Below, piece by piece: positions 36,846-49,100 of a DNA stretch of 64,000 bases. How positions within the stretch are numbered: position 1 is the first letter of the stretch; each line of letters starts with the position of its first letter. The notes under the pieces were generated by a model. It did not search any database. It saw nothing but the letters and a program-made list of their open reading frames with translations, and was not told where the DNA came from. Source of the stretch: Enterobacillus tribolii (GTDB taxonomy: Bacteria; Pseudomonadota; Gammaproteobacteria; Enterobacterales; Enterobacteriaceae); the NCBI RefSeq assembly GCF_003363015.1, contig NZ_QRAP01000002.1:434001-498000 (forward strand). The letters run 5' to 3'. The translations under genes and the position numbers were made by a program.

Positions 36846-39134
36846 TTACAGATACTGAGGGTAAACGCCCTGGGGGACAGTAATTTGTCCCACTAATGTT
36901 TTACCTCCGTTACTCACATCGTAGACTTTGACATCATCACCAGCAACAGCGCGCTGCTTAAGCGTGATGAACGCGCTTGTCTGTCCTATCCCATAAATGT
37001 TTACATTATCTTTTGTACTTTGAGAGACATACGGAGTGGGTTGGTTAAGCCCGGCAACGTATTTGTCATTAATATAGAAATGATAGTTACAGGGAACCAA
37101 TGCTTTTATTGTCAAAGAAATCTCGCCACTAATGACATTAAAATCACGCAGGGGTTCTTCCTGGGTTAACAGTCCAATCTGCAATAGGGTACGTGTTGCC
37201 GTCAGGCTGGCCTGAACATTTTCTGTGCTGCCCGCCTTTTTCACGATCGTGATGATATCGTTGGTTTTTAAGTCGACAACGTCCGTCGTTACGGTTGTTA
37301 CGCCATTTGATGACGCATATTTACCCTTGTTTATTTTGCCTGCCGTAATTTGGGCGACCGTATTGCCGTTGACACGAACATCATAACTATTGGCGCGGAA
37401 GTCATTTTCATCCAGATTAAACCTGATGCCCCAGTTAGAGTTCATGGTTCCCGTATTGCTCGCGTCGAAATTCAGCGACAAATAGGATAATTTCAATTCA
37501 GAAACCGTGCTGTCTCCGTCTCCACCGCCCTCATCGTCGCCGCCATCACCTCCTTCTTCCGGTTTTAACTGTGCAACGACAGCACCCAACTCATGTTCCG
37601 GCGTATCACCACTGATGTCCCAGATAATGGCGCCGCCAAAGCCCTGTTCAAGAATATAATCAACCTTGGTTTGGACAGACGTAGCATCGTCATAGGTCAG
37701 GAATTCTTTGGTTTTCGCGTTGTAGAGATAAGGGACTTTAGACTCGTTGTCCCAGTAACGTGTATATTCGCCGCTGGCCAGCTTCTGCTTCAGTAAATAG
37801 TACGGATTGGTGCCGGTAAACTGATCGGAATCATCCCAGGCGCCGTGTACGGTGGCGGAACCTGCGGCAAACAGGCCCGGCAACCCTTTGACGAGTTCCT
37901 TCGGCTCCACGCTGCCCCAGCCGCGACCATAGAACGGAACGCCCATCATCAGCTTGTTCTTCGCGACGCCCCAGGTTTGGTTATACTCCTTCATGGTCGA
38001 GGCAACGTTCAGCAGCGGATCGCTGTCTTTACCGTTGGCAAACAGCGGGGCGTTGTGCCCGGTGATCGGATCAAACGCGCCGTGAATGTCGTAGGCCATG
38101 ACGTTGACGCTGTCCAGCAAGCCTGCGGTAACCGACGGATTGATGTACTGAATATTATTGTGATTGGTGGTGACGGCGGCGGAAAGTTGATAATACTTAT
38201 CCTGCGATTTACCCAGCGTATCCAGTTTGCTGCGCAGCGTCTGGATCAGTTTGGTGAACTGCGTTTTCTCCGCGTCGGAGTCCGGGTATTCCCAGTCAAC
38301 GTCCACCCCGCCAAAGTTATACTTCTGCATGAAGTTAATCATGTTGTCGGCAAGCGTATTAATGCCGGCATCTGTTGCGGTGGCCGCCTCGAAAACCCCC
38401 TCCTGGGAGTTATTCCAGCCGCCGAATGAAATCATATAGACAACCCCGTTTGCTGCGGCCATTTTGCCCAGGTTCGGCAGCGTTCCCATTGCCAGGGCGG
38501 CGTTGGCATCCTGAATACGGATCTCCCCGTTACTGCTGACAATACCAAACCCGTAGTTCAGGTGCGTTAATTGAGAGAAGTTAACTTTATCCGCAGTAAA
38601 ATTATTATGTGCGTCGTAAACGCCCCATTCGGGGAAATAGCCGATGACTTTACGCTGGTTGGCTACTTTTGATTTTTCACTGTTCTGGAAATCTGTTGCT
38701 TTTTGGCCTGTCCAGGGCGTGAAATTGAAAGTGGCTAATGTTTTAACTGAAATGGTTCCCAGGTTTTGCCATACTTCGTTGCTTCCCGGGATTTCACCGG
38801 CGCTGGCGTACCATTTGTTACTCCAGTAAGAACCGTTATAACGCACCACTGTACCTGCCGTCGCATAATTCAGCGTGGGGTCATAGTCGATGGCTTTAAT
38901 TGCGGTGTCGTCTTTTGTTGCGACGATAACGCTCACTTTTCCCGGAAAACTATTTTGTGAGGCGTCTGAATAGGCGACCCAGCTACTGCCATTATCTTTG
39001 GAAAGCATTTGACTGGCGTCAAGACCGGTAATGGTATTGGCATCGTCATTCATTGTCAGGGTAGCGGCTGATGTGGAGAATGACAGCACCAGTCCCGCCA
39101 GAAGCATTGCTGACGTTGATTTATTTAATCGCAT
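36846..39134 (-). CDS. Secreted GH18 chitinase with N-terminal chitin-binding module
   Basis: A 762-aa exported endo-type chitinase candidate. Signal peptide about 1-23. Residues about 88-125 resemble a CBM5/12 chitin-binding module (YNGSYWSNKWYASAGEIPG, VWQ). The GH18 barrel spans about 160-520: KVIGYFPEW, MISFGGW, GGVDVDWEYP, MAYDIHG, and the closing GAIIWDISGD. The usual DxxDxDxE has Gly275 in place of the first Asp, while Asp278, Asp280 and the acid Glu282 remain. An acidic Gly-rich linker (about 524-542) leads to a 220-residue C-terminal region I cannot assign. Not part of the E. coli order here; a probable insertion between fdnI and loiP. Confidence 0.88.
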   Translation of the reverse strand: MRLNKSTSAMLLAGLVLSFSTSAATLTMNDDANTITGLDASQMLSKDNGSSWVAYSDASQNSFPGKVSVIVATKDDTAIKAIDYDPTLNYATAGTVVRYNGSYWSNKWYASAGEIPGSNEVWQNLGTISVKTLATFNFTPWTGQKATDFQNSEKSKVANQRKVIGYFPEWGVYDAHNNFTADKVNFSQLTHLNYGFGIVSSNGEIRIQDANAALAMGTLPNLGKMAAANGVVYMISFGGWNNSQEGVFEAATATDAGINTLADNMINFMQKYNFGGVDVDWEYPDSDAEKTQFTKLIQTLRSKLDTLGKSQDKYYQLSAAVTTNHNNIQYINPSVTAGLLDSVNVMAYDIHGAFDPITGHNAPLFANGKDSDPLLNVASTMKEYNQTWGVAKNKLMMGVPFYGRGWGSVEPKELVKGLPGLFAAGSATVHGAWDDSDQFTGTNPYYLLKQKLASGEYTRYWDNESKVPYLYNAKTKEFLTYDDATSVQTKVDYILEQGFGGAIIWDISGDTPEHELGAVVAQLKPEEGGDGGDDEGGGDGDSTVSELKLSYLSLNFDASNTGTMNSNWGIRFNLDENDFRANSYDVRVNGNTVAQITAGKINKGKYASSNGVTTVTTDVVDLKTNDIITIVKKAGSTENVQASLTATRTLLQIGLLTQEEPLRDFNVISGEISLTIKALVPCNYHFYINDKYVAGLNQPTPYVSQSTKDNVNIYGIGQTSAFITLKQRAVAGDDVKVYDVSNGGKTLVGQITVPQGVYPQYL

Positions 39135-39586
39135 ATATACATCCCATTATGATTTACATTCTATTGCCAATAAATATTTGCTTATTGGTATCCTTTCAAA
39201 AATAAATGAGGTCGATTATTTCAATGAATCGAACCTCCTTATTAAAAGAATGAAGTATGGTGATTAATTTTATCGTTTAGTATTTATTTTATGAATTAGT
39301 AGAAACAGGACCAAAAACAGAGACGGCAGAATCATATATCAACGAATGTTAAACAATCAATACTCCGGCTAATAAATTCACTACTATTGCAATACAGTCA
39401 ATTAATAAAATCTTCCGTATTAATAAGGCTGTGGTTAAATAAATTAAGAAAATAAATATTATAATGGAGGGAGGTGGCGATTATTTTATTGGCTTGAGGG
39501 ATAAGTTTTTCTTTTATATTTTCTGTGAATGAATAGAAACAGAAAACGATGATGGCAGATTTTATTTGCGGATTTGCCTGCCCCAT
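39135..39586. other. AT-rich intergenic region upstream of the chitinase gene
   Basis: About 450 bp, clearly richer in A and T than the flanking genes. I see no gene, hairpin terminator or known operator. It should contain the chitinase promoter. Confidence 0.6.
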
Positions 39587-39612
39587 AAAAAACGGCTCCG
39601 TTCGGAGCCGTT
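39587..39612 (-). terminator. Intrinsic terminator of loiP
   Basis: Arms AACGGCTCCG / CGGAGCCGTT (39591-39600 and 39603-39612); the minus strand continues into six T and TATGG. Confidence 0.93.
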
Positions 39613-39634
39613 GCGATTAAAAGCCGGAAGAGGA

Positions 39635-40393
39635 CTATTTCCCTTCTTTAGCGATACGGGAGCGAATGTGGTCAGCACGCTCTTTTGACGGCGGGTGGCT
39701 GTCGAACATGCTGCTCTCGCGGCCTTTGTCCAGATCGGCCAGCTTGTCGAAGCTGGTGGCGAGACCGGTGGTGTCAATTTTACGCTTCTTCAGCAGATCG
39801 AAGGAGAAATCATCTGCTGCGGTTTCCTGCTTCTGGGAGAACTGCGCGTTGATGAACTGCTCAGAGATGTCGGCCAACTGAGTCTGGGACAGCTGAGCCG
39901 CGATGCCGCCGGTGGAGGCGATGGCGGTACGGGCCGCAACGGTCGCATAGGCAACCTGCATTCTCTTACGGGAGTGACCCAGCGCAACGTGGCCCATTTC
40001 GTGGCCCAGTACGCCTTCTACTTCATTGTCGTTCATCATGTCCATCAGGCCGCTGTATACGCGTACGCAACCGTTAGCCATCGCCCAGGCGTTGACGTCT
40101 TTGGTTTCGTATACTTTGTAGTTTACCGGCGTACCTTCGATGGTGTCGCCCAGCGCCTTCGCGATCTTGTTCAGACGCTTGGTGTAGGTGCTGTTAGCGG
40201 CGGCGATTTTGTTTTTCTGGTCCATGGCTGCACAGGATTCTTCACTCAGCGCTTTAACATCGCTGTCGGACAGGGTTGCTGCCTGGAAGGCCTGAGCCCC
40301 GGACTGCATCAATCCTTGCGTATTCATGTTCTGACACCCGCTCAGCAAAGCTGCTGTACCCAGCGCAATGAGCGAAAATTGAAGCTTCTTCAT
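39635..40393 (-). CDS. loiP: Outer-membrane M48 metalloprotease LoiP
   Basis: Lipoprotein zinc protease of 252 aa (YggG), induced by low osmolarity in E. coli and located in the outer membrane. Signal peptide with lipobox LLSGC, lipidated Cys20; zinc motif HEMGH at 131-135 and the third ligand region ETAADDFS. Single-gene unit with its own terminator, divergent from tktA as in E. coli. Confidence 0.95.
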   Translation of the reverse strand: MKKLQFSLIALGTAALLSGCQNMNTQGLMQSGAQAFQAATLSDSDVKALSEESCAAMDQKNKIAAANSTYTKRLNKIAKALGDTIEGTPVNYKVYETKDVNAWAMANGCVRVYSGLMDMMNDNEVEGVLGHEMGHVALGHSRKRMQVAYATVAARTAIASTGGIAAQLSQTQLADISEQFINAQFSQKQETAADDFSFDLLKKRKIDTTGLATSFDKLADLDKGRESSMFDSHPPSKERADHIRSRIAKEGK

Positions 40394-40625
40394 GATATCT
40401 TCCTTTTTTATATAAAGTTACAGTCACTGTCAGGTCTGTTCAAAAACTGTGGTAGTGTAGCCAGTACGAATTTCTGTGTCATGAGAATATGCGCACTTTT
40501 TGTATGTAGATCGGGATTAATTTGCTGAGTGTATCTTTAATTCCGCATAAAGATTGCCGTTCTCATGCCGGGTCTGAGAAAATACCCGTCCTGTTTTGTT
40601 TCAATAATCCGAAGTGGAGTAGAAC

Positions 40626-42620
40626 ATGTCCTCTCGTAAAGAGCTTGCCAACGCGATTCGCGCACTCAGTATGGATGCGGTGCAGAAAGCTAATTCCGGT
40701 CACCCGGGCGCCCCGATGGGGATGGCCGACATAGCGGAAGTTCTGTGGCGTGATTATATGAACCACAACCCGACTAATCCGGGCTGGGCCGATCGTGACC
40801 GCTTCGTGCTGTCTAACGGCCATGGTTCCATGCTGATTTATAGCCTGTTGCACCTGACCGGTTATGATCTGCCGATGTCGGAGCTGGAAAACTTCCGTCA
40901 ACTGCACTCCAAAACGCCGGGCCACCCGGAATACGGCTATACGCCGGGTGTAGAAACCACGACCGGTCCGCTGGGCCAGGGCATTGCCAACGCCGTTGGC
41001 ATGGCTATCGCCGAGCGCACCCTGGCGGCACAGTTTAACCGTCCGGGCCATGACATCGTCGATCACCACACCTATGTGTTCATGGGCGACGGCTGCATGA
41101 TGGAAGGCATCTCCCACGAGGTTTGCTCTCTGGCCGGCACGCTGAAGCTGGGCAAGCTGATGGCGTTCTATGACGACAACGGTATCTCCATTGACGGTCA
41201 TGTTGACGGCTGGTTCACCGACGACACCGCCAAACGTTTTGAAGCCTATGGCTGGCACGTGGTGCGCGGGGTAGACGGACACAATGCTGACGCCATCAAG
41301 GCCGCGATCGAAGACGCGCGCAAGGTGACGGACAAGCCTTCCCTGCTGATGTGCAAAACTACCATCGGTTTCGGTTCCCCGAACAAAGCCGGTACGCATG
41401 ACTCCCACGGCGCGCCGCTGGGCGAAGCCGAAGTGGCCGCAACCCGCGAAGCGCTGGGCTGGAAATACCCGCCGTTCGTGATCCCGCAGGAAATCTACGC
41501 CGACTGGGACGCCAAAGAAGCCGGCAAAGCGAAAGAAAGCGCCTGGGATAAGAAATTCGCCGCGTATCAGTCTGCGTTCCCGGAACTGGCTGCGGAGTTC
41601 TCCCGTCGCATCAAGGGCGAGCTGCCGGCTAACTGGAATCAGGAAGCGCAGAAGTTTATTGAACACCTGCAGGCGAATCCGGCGAAAATCGCCAGCCGTA
41701 AAGCCTCCCAGAACAGCCTGGAAGCATTCGGTAAAGTGCTGCCGGAATTCCTCGGCGGCTCCGCCGACCTGGCGCCGAGCAACCTGACCATGTGGTCCGG
41801 TTCCAAACCGATCAATGAAGACCAGGCCGGTAACTACATTCACTACGGCGTGCGCGAATTCGGCATGACCGCCATCATGAACGGTATCGCGCTGCACGGC
41901 GGTTTCATTCCTTACGGCGCGACGTTCCTGATGTTTATGGAATACGCCCGTAACGCAGTGCGTATGGCCGCGCTGATGAAGATCCGCAACATTCTGGTGT
42001 ACACCCACGACTCTATCGGTCTGGGCGAAGACGGCCCGACTCACCAGCCGGTTGAGCAGATGGCCAGCCTGCGTGTGACGCCGAACATGAACACCTGGCG
42101 TCCGTGCGACCAGGTTGAGTCCGCCGTTGCCTGGAAATTCGCTATCGAGCGTAAAGACGGCCCGTCCGCGCTGATCTTCTCCCGTCAGAACCTGGCGCAG
42201 ATGGATCGTGATGCGCAGCAGCTGGCGAATATCGCCCGTGGCGGTTACGTACTGAAAGACTGCGCCGGCCAGCCGGAGCTGATTCTGGTTGCTACCGGTT
42301 CAGAAGTGGAGCTGGCAGTTAATGCGGCCGATCAACTGAGCGCGGAAGGGCGCAAAGTGCGCGTGGTGTCCATGCCGTCAACGGAAGTGTTCGACAAGCA
42401 GGATGCCGCTTACCGCGAAGCGGTGCTGCCGTCTGCGGTCAGCGCCCGCGTGGCGGTGGAAGCTGGTATTGCCGACTTCTGGTACAAGTACGTGGGTCTG
42501 AACGGCGCCGTGGTGGGAATGACCACCTTCGGTGAGTCCGCACCGGCGGATAAGCTGTTCAAAGAGTTCGGCTTTACGGTAGAAAACGTGGTCGCTAAGG
42601 CGAAAGCGTTGCTGAAATAA
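40626..42620 (+). CDS. tktA: Transketolase TktA
   Basis: Thiamine-diphosphate enzyme of the pentose phosphate pathway transferring two-carbon ketol units. 664 aa (663 in E. coli). Domain order: PP domain with [12 protein letters not shown]...DDN TPP/metal motif, Pyr domain with [13 protein letters not shown] and [16 protein letters not shown], and the C-terminal domain (ATGSEVELA). It precedes pgk and fbaA in many relatives with epd between; here three other genes intervene. Confidence 0.98.
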   Translation: MSSRKELANAIRALSMDAVQKANSGHPGAPMGMADIAEVLWRDYMNHNPTNPGWADRDRFVLSNGHGSMLIYSLLHLTGYDLPMSELENFRQLHSKTPGHPEYGYTPGVETTTGPLGQGIANAVGMAIAERTLAAQFNRPGHDIVDHHTYVFMGDGCMMEGISHEVCSLAGTLKLGKLMAFYDDNGISIDGHVDGWFTDDTAKRFEAYGWHVVRGVDGHNADAIKAAIEDARKVTDKPSLLMCKTTIGFGSPNKAGTHDSHGAPLGEAEVAATREALGWKYPPFVIPQEIYADWDAKEAGKAKESAWDKKFAAYQSAFPELAAEFSRRIKGELPANWNQEAQKFIEHLQANPAKIASRKASQNSLEAFGKVLPEFLGGSADLAPSNLTMWSGSKPINEDQAGNYIHYGVREFGMTAIMNGIALHGGFIPYGATFLMFMEYARNAVRMAALMKIRNILVYTHDSIGLGEDGPTHQPVEQMASLRVTPNMNTWRPCDQVESAVAWKFAIERKDGPSALIFSRQNLAQMDRDAQQLANIARGGYVLKDCAGQPELILVATGSEVELAVNAADQLSAEGRKVRVVSMPSTEVFDKQDAAYREAVLPSAVSARVAVEAGIADFWYKYVGLNGAVVGMTTFGESAPADKLFKEFGFTVENVVAKAKALLK

Positions 42621-42642
42621 GCCCGGATTTACGAGTGAACAG

Positions 42643-42673
42643 ACGGGGCCGCATTGCGCGGCCCCGTTTTTTT
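42643..42673 (+). terminator. Intrinsic terminator of tktA
   Basis: Ten-base arms ACGGGGCCGC / GCGGCCCCGT followed by seven T; the T-tract overlaps the stop codon of the convergent monooxygenase gene. Confidence 0.93.
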
Positions 42674-42959
42674 ACAGACGTACCAGTTTTTTCACTTCCA
42701 GTTTGGCGAGTTTCCCGTTCAGTTCCGCGAGAAAGGCGTCATGATACGGCATCGCCATATGTTCTTTCAGAGCCTGCTCCGATTTCCAGCGTTCGATAAA
42801 TACGAAGGAACCGGGGTGCTCTGTTTCTTCGTGCAGGTCGTACTGAATGCATCCCGGCTCGGTATGGGTTGGGGCCACCATGGCCCGCACTGCCTTATCC
42901 ACGGCGGCGCGGTGTTCCGGTAAAGCGACAATCAGGGCAACAACATTAACTTCGCTCAT
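42672..42959 (-). CDS. Antibiotic-biosynthesis-monooxygenase (ABM) family protein
   Basis: A 95-aa dimeric alpha/beta-barrel protein of the ABM/YgiN family. ALIVALPEHRAAV, EPGCIQYDLHEE, FVFIERWKSEQALKEHM and the terminal His-rich MPYHDAF are typical. YgiN members act on quinols; the substrate here is unknown. AGGAGAG precedes the chosen ATG; a longer frame start has no site. Confidence 0.85.
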   Translation of the reverse strand: MSEVNVVALIVALPEHRAAVDKAVRAMVAPTHTEPGCIQYDLHEETEHPGSFVFIERWKSEQALKEHMAMPYHDAFLAELNGKLAKLEVKKLVRL

Positions 42960-43163
42960 TTGTCTCTCCTGCACTGCTGAACATCGTAGGACATAGCGTA
43001 ATAAGCATAGATGCCTGCGAAGTAACGCACATTTTTTTCCTGACGGTATTCATCGGCGGGAGGTTTTTTCCGGCCTGCGTTCCTTTTATACAAAAAGTGC
43101 GTAAGCTGTGGGGAAATCATTCGATAAACTCAGTGACAGACCTATTAAAGCGGGGATGGGTAA

Positions 43164-46100
43164 ATGGATTTGCTGCGTTTCATTTTGCGGTTGCCTTTTA
43201 TGCTGGTGCGCGGCGTATGCCGGGTGCTTGGTTTTCTCTGGCGGCGCGTGCTGCTCAGAATTCTGAAACCGCTAATCGGCGATTTTCAGTGGCAATCGCC
43301 CGGCTGGCTGCGTGTCGTTGCCGGTGCGGGAGCGCGTACGGAGCAGTGGGTCGGGCGCCATGCGCTTGGCGTGACGTCGGGTATCATTCTGCTGCTCGCT
43401 GCGGGCGCGGCGGCGTGGTACGGCTACAACGCTTATCTGAACCGCCCCAAACCTATCGAGCCGGCGCCGCTGGTAGTGAAACACAGCGATATTAAAGTGA
43501 TTCCCCCGTCATTCCCCAACTACCGGAGTGAGACGCCAAAACCCCAGGTCGTTATGCTGCGTTTTTCCGAACCCGCCGCGCCCATCGAACAGATTGGTAA
43601 AGCGGTGACAACGGGCGTTACGCTGGCTCCCCCGCAGGAAGGCGCGTGGCGCTGGCAGGATGAAAAAACGCTGGTATTCACCGCCGCCAAACATTTCCCC
43701 CTCGGCGAACGTTATCAGGTGCAGCTTGATACCGGTGCGCTGTTGGCGCCCCAGGTAAAGGTCAGCGAAAACAAACTTTCCTTTACGGTGCCGGCGTTCA
43801 CTGCCCGTATCGTGGGGGATGAGTTCTATCAGGACCCGCAGGATCCCAGTAAGAAGAATGCAATTTTTCACATCCGTTTCAACGCACCGGTAGAGGTCAC
43901 GAGCTTTGAGCGCCAGATCTCGCTGACGACCACGGAGGCCAGGAAACCGCTGCGCTATACCGTGAATTACGATGAGAAACGCCTGGAGGCCTGGGTTCGT
44001 TCTGAACCGCTGGCGCTGGAAAACGACGCCAGCCGCGTACTGCTGGAGATCGGCAAAGGCGTGAAAGCGGCGGTGGCAGGAAATGCGACCAGCAGCGCGC
44101 AGCGTGAAACCGTGGCGGTACCGGGCGTTTACAGCCTGAAAGTAGACGATGTGGAAACCACCGTCGTGGAGAGCGGCGACAGTTCTCCCGGCCGGCGGGC
44201 GCTGATGGTTTCCGTTAATGATGCGGTTAAAGATAAAGATATCCGCCAGGCGGTGAAGGTCTGGTTGTTGCCGCAGCACAGCGAGAAGCAAAAGGAAGCC
44301 GGGAATGATCGCCCGGACGCGTTCTATTCCTGGTCGCTGGGCGACATCGATAATGATGTGATTGCGCGAGCCCAAACCCTGACGCTGAACATGGATGACG
44401 CGGAACAAGAATACCAGCCAGCGTTCAGTTTTAACTACGATGCCCCGGCCAACCGCTGGCTGCTGGTTGAGGTTGATAACGTCATGACTTCCGCCGGCGG
44501 CTACCGCCTCAAGGACAGCGTTTACCGCGTGGTGCAGGTGCCTGATTTCCCGCAAACGCTGCGCTTCGTTTCCGACGGTTCTCTGCTTTCCATGCACGGC
44601 GAGAAACGCATCACCGTTGCAACGCGCAACGTGCCGGGTATGAAGCTGGATGTGCGCCGGGTGATTCCCGGTCAGTTGCAGCACATTGCCTCGTTTAAGA
44701 GCGGTATTTTTACCTCGGTAGACTTTAACCGCCTGGGAGCCGAATATTTTACCGAACACTTTCAGGAAAAGGTTGCGGTGAGCGGCGAAGAGAACGGCGC
44801 CCTCAATTATCAGGGGATCGATCTTTCCCGCTACCTGGCGTCCGATGCACATGCGCGGCGGGGGATTTTCCTGCTCACGCTGACGCCGTGGGACCCGGAA
44901 AAACAGGCCCGTCAAACCGAGGCGGATGAAGAAGAGCGTGAGGAAGAAGAAGAGGAGTCGCCCGCAGACTCCCGCTTCATCGTCGTTACCGATCTGGGCA
45001 TCATCGCCAAGCAATCCATCGACGACGGGCGTGACGTTTTCGTGCAGTCCATCTACTCCGGCCAGCCGGTGGAGGGCGCTAAGGTTTCCGTGATCGCCAG
45101 AAACGGCACGCCGCTGTTTATCCGCACTACCGGCGCGGACGGGCATGCCGCATTCCCGTCGGTCAGGGCGTTCTCGAACGAAAAAACACCGGTGATGCTG
45201 CTGGTGGAGAAGGAGGGCGACGTTTCCTTCCTGCCGTTCCGCGTGTATGACCGCAGCCTGGATTTTTCCCGTTTTGATACCGGCGGAGAGGTTAACTCGC
45301 GCGATCCGCGCGCGCTGGGCAGCTACCTGTTCTCCGATCGCGGGGTATACCGTCCCGGCGATACTTTCAATATCGGCATGATCACCCGTACCGCGGACTG
45401 GTCTACATCGCTGGATGGCGTTCCCCTGCGGGCAGAGATCCGCGATCCGCGTGATACGCTGATGCAAACCGTGCCGGTAACGCTGGATAAAGCCGGCTTC
45501 AACGAAGTGAGCTATACCACGGAGGAAAATTCTCCGACCGGCGAGTGGAGCGTCTACCTGTACCTGAACGGTAAGAACGAGGATGACTCCCGCCTGCTGG
45601 GTTACACCACGGTGAACGTGAAAGAGTTTGAGCCTGACCAGATGAAGGTGGCGCTGACGCTGACGCCGGATCGCAAGGCCGGATGGGTGAAACCGCAGGA
45701 ACTGAAGGCGGTCATCGATGTTCAGAACCTGTTTGGCACACCGGCCCAGGAACGGCGGGTAACATCCAAGCTAACGCTGCGTCCGGTCTATCCGCACTTT
45801 GATAAATATCCGGATTACGCGTTCTATGAACATCGCACCAATAACGACGGGTTTGAAAGCGAGCTGGAGGATCAAAAAACCGACGCTGACGGTAAGGCGG
45901 CGATCCCGCTGGATTTGAAGTCTTACGCGGATGCCTCTTATCAGCTGCAACTGTTGTCGGAGGCCTTCGAACCGGGCAGCGGGCGCTCTGTGGCCGCTAC
46001 CGCGCGCACCCTGGTTTCGCCGTATGATTACCTGATCGGCGTGAAAGCGGACGGCGATCTGGATTACGTCAACCGTGATGCGAAACGTACGCTGCACATT

Positions 46101-49100
46101 ATCGCCGTGAACCCGTCGCTGGAGCCGGTGGCGCAGCCTGACCTGACGATGACGCTGGTGGAGCGGAAGTATATTTCCGTGCTGACCCGCCAGGATTCCG
46201 GCGTTTATAAATACCAGTCGAAACTGAAAGAGGAAGAAATCGCGACTCAGCCTCTGTCGGTGACGGCGCTGGGCAGCGATGTTCCGCTGGCGACCGACAA
46301 ACCGGGCGATTACGTTCTGGTTGTGAAAAACGGCGCGGGTCAGGTGCTGAACCGGATTGATTACAGCGTGGCGGGTAATGCCAACGTCAGCCGTTCGCTG
46401 GACCGCAACGCGGAACTGAAGCTGAAGCTGAACAAAGGCGAATACCGCCCCGGCGAAGAAATTGAGATCGCGATTAACGCGCCTTATACCGGTGGCGGTC
46501 TGATCACCATTGAGCGCGACAAAGTGTATGCGTGGCATTGGTTTAATACCGATACCACCAGCTCCGTACAGCGCATCAAAGTGCCGGAGGACATGGAAGG
46601 CAACGGCTACATCAACGTGCAGTTCATCCGCGATATTCACTCGGATGAAATCTTCATGAGCCCGCTCAGCTATGGCGTTATGCCGTTTCGCATCAGCAAC
46701 GATGCGCGCCGCGCGCCGCTCACCCTGGACTCTCCGGAAGTGATTAAGCCGGGCGAGAATCTGTCGATTAAAGTGACGACGGATGGACCGCAGCGCGTTG
46801 CCGTATTCGCCGTCGATGAAGGAATTTTGCAGGTGGCGCGCTACCGGCTGAAAGATCCGCTGGAGTATTTCTTCCGTAAGCGCCAGCTGGAAGTGGACAG
46901 CGCGCAGATTCTGGACCTGATCCTGCCGGAGTTCAGTAAGCTGATGTCGCTGACTGCCGCGCCGGGAGGCGATGGCGGAGAGGGGATGGATCTGCATCTC
47001 AACCCCTTCAAGCGTAAGAAAGATAAGCCGGTTGCCTACTGGTCTGGCATTACCGATGTTAACGGGGAAGCCGAGTTCAGCTATCCGCTGCCGGATTATT
47101 TCAACGGTAAGATCCGCGTGATGGCGATTTCGGTTACGCCGGAACGTATCGGTCGCGCCCAGCGCTACACCACAGTGCGCGACGACGTCATCATGACGCC
47201 GAATGCCCCGGCGACGATCACGCCGGGGGATGAGTTTGACGTCAGCGTTGGCGTCGCCAACAATCTGCAGGATTTGCAGGGCGCCAAAGCCGATGTGAAG
47301 GTAACGGTGACGCCGTCCGGACAGTTCCGTGTGGTCGGGGAGCCGTCCCATACCCTGTCGCTGGCGGAGAAGCAGGAAGGGCTGGTGACTTTCCGCGTGC
47401 TGGCGCTGAATGCGTTGGGCGAGGGACGTTTGACCTTTACCGCGGCCTATGGCGATAAGTCCAGCCGGCGCACGGTGACGACGTCGGTACGGCCGTCTAC
47501 GCCTTATCGCACCGTGTCGGTGATGGGGCGCATGGCTGGACAGGAGCAGAAGGTGAGCGATCTGCGCCAGATGTTTGACGCCTACGCCAAACGTCAGGCG
47601 ATGGTATCGCATTCGCCGCTGGTGCTGGGCAACGGGCTGGCGAAATACCTGGCGGATTATCCCTATACCGGGTCTGAGCAACTGATCAGCCGGGCGATTC
47701 CGCTGATTATGCAGGACAAACATCCGGAGATGCGCTCTGCGCTCAGCCAGGCCGATATCCGCGAACAGCTCCGCAACACCCTGAGCACCCTGCGCGCGCG
47801 GCAAAACTCGCGCGGAGCGGTAGGGCAGTGGCGCTCGTCGCCGCAGACCGATCCGTTCGTGACGCTCTGGACGGTGCAATATCTGCTGGAGTCTAAAGAG
47901 GCCGGTTACCCGGCGCCGGACGGTATGTTGCGCGATGCCAATACCTACCTGCGGGCGATGGCTGCCGATGATGCCATGCGCGATCTGTACGGACTGCGTC
48001 TGCGTGCCGCCGCGGTTTACCTGCTGACGCGTCAGGGGGAAATCACCACTAACAGCCTGGCTGCCGTGCAGGCGCTGTTGCAGCGCAACGGTGGGCAGGA
48101 AGGGGCGTCTGACCTCGCTTCTCTCTACCTCTCAGCGTCTTACCGTATGCTGAAGATGGATGATGAGGCCAATCGCCTGCTGGCTCCGACCTGGAAACAA
48201 CTGGGGGGAGCTTACGACAAAGCCTGGTGGACGCAGAATTACTACGATCCGCTGGTGCAGGATGCGACCCGGCTGTACCTGATCGTGCGTCATTTCCCGG
48301 AGAAAGCGCGCGAAATCCCGCCGCAGGCGCTGGAGAATATGGTGATAGCCCTTCAGGAGCAGCGTTACACCACCTACTCTTCCGCCATGAGCATTTTGGC
48401 GCTGGAGGGGTATTCCTCTGCGATACAGGCCGAGCAGGATGAGAGCAAACCGCTGACCATCAGCGCTGCCGGCGCGGAACAGGGGGGGCAGCTTCAGCGG
48501 ATTTCCTCGTTGCGCGGTATGATTGCCGCCGGTGACTTCACTTCACAGGCGCGGACGATTGCGTTCAATAATCCTTCTCCGCTGCCGGCCTGGTATGTGG
48601 TTACGCAGGCCGGTTACGATCTGCAGCCGCCGCAGAAGGCCGTTTCACGCGGGTTGGAAATCGTGCGCGAATACACCGATGAGAAGGGCACTCCGGTTAC
48701 GCAGGTGACGCTGGGGCAGAAAATCAATGTCCACCTGAAAATCCGGACCAATTCGGACAAAGCGGCCGGTGAGCTGGCCATCGTCGATTTGCTGCCGGGC
48801 GGTTTCGAGGTTGTTCAGCAGACTGCGCCGTCGGGGGATGCCGAAGAGGGCGACAACAACGCCGGCTGGCGTTCGCCGGTGATGGCCGCAGGTTCCAGCT
48901 GGGAGCCGGAGTTCACCGATGTACGTGAAGATCGGGTGATTTTGTTTGGTTATGGCCGTGAGAAGCTACAGGAGTTTATCTATCAGATTAAACCCACCAA
49001 TCCGGGGACGTTTGTGATTCCGCCGACGTTCGCGGAAGCCGTGTATAACCGTGATGTTCAGGCGCTGTCGGCGGGCGGCGGCACGCTGACCGTAACGGCG

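Noticed and set aside
39398-39586. 62-codon minus-strand frame in the AT-rich gap before loiP
   Set aside because: No ribosome site or homology; AT-rich spacer gives such frames by chance.
45771-47879. 702-codon minus-strand frame inside the macroglobulin gene
   Set aside because: Composition (Arg/His/Gln-rich, no domains) is that of an antisense shadow.
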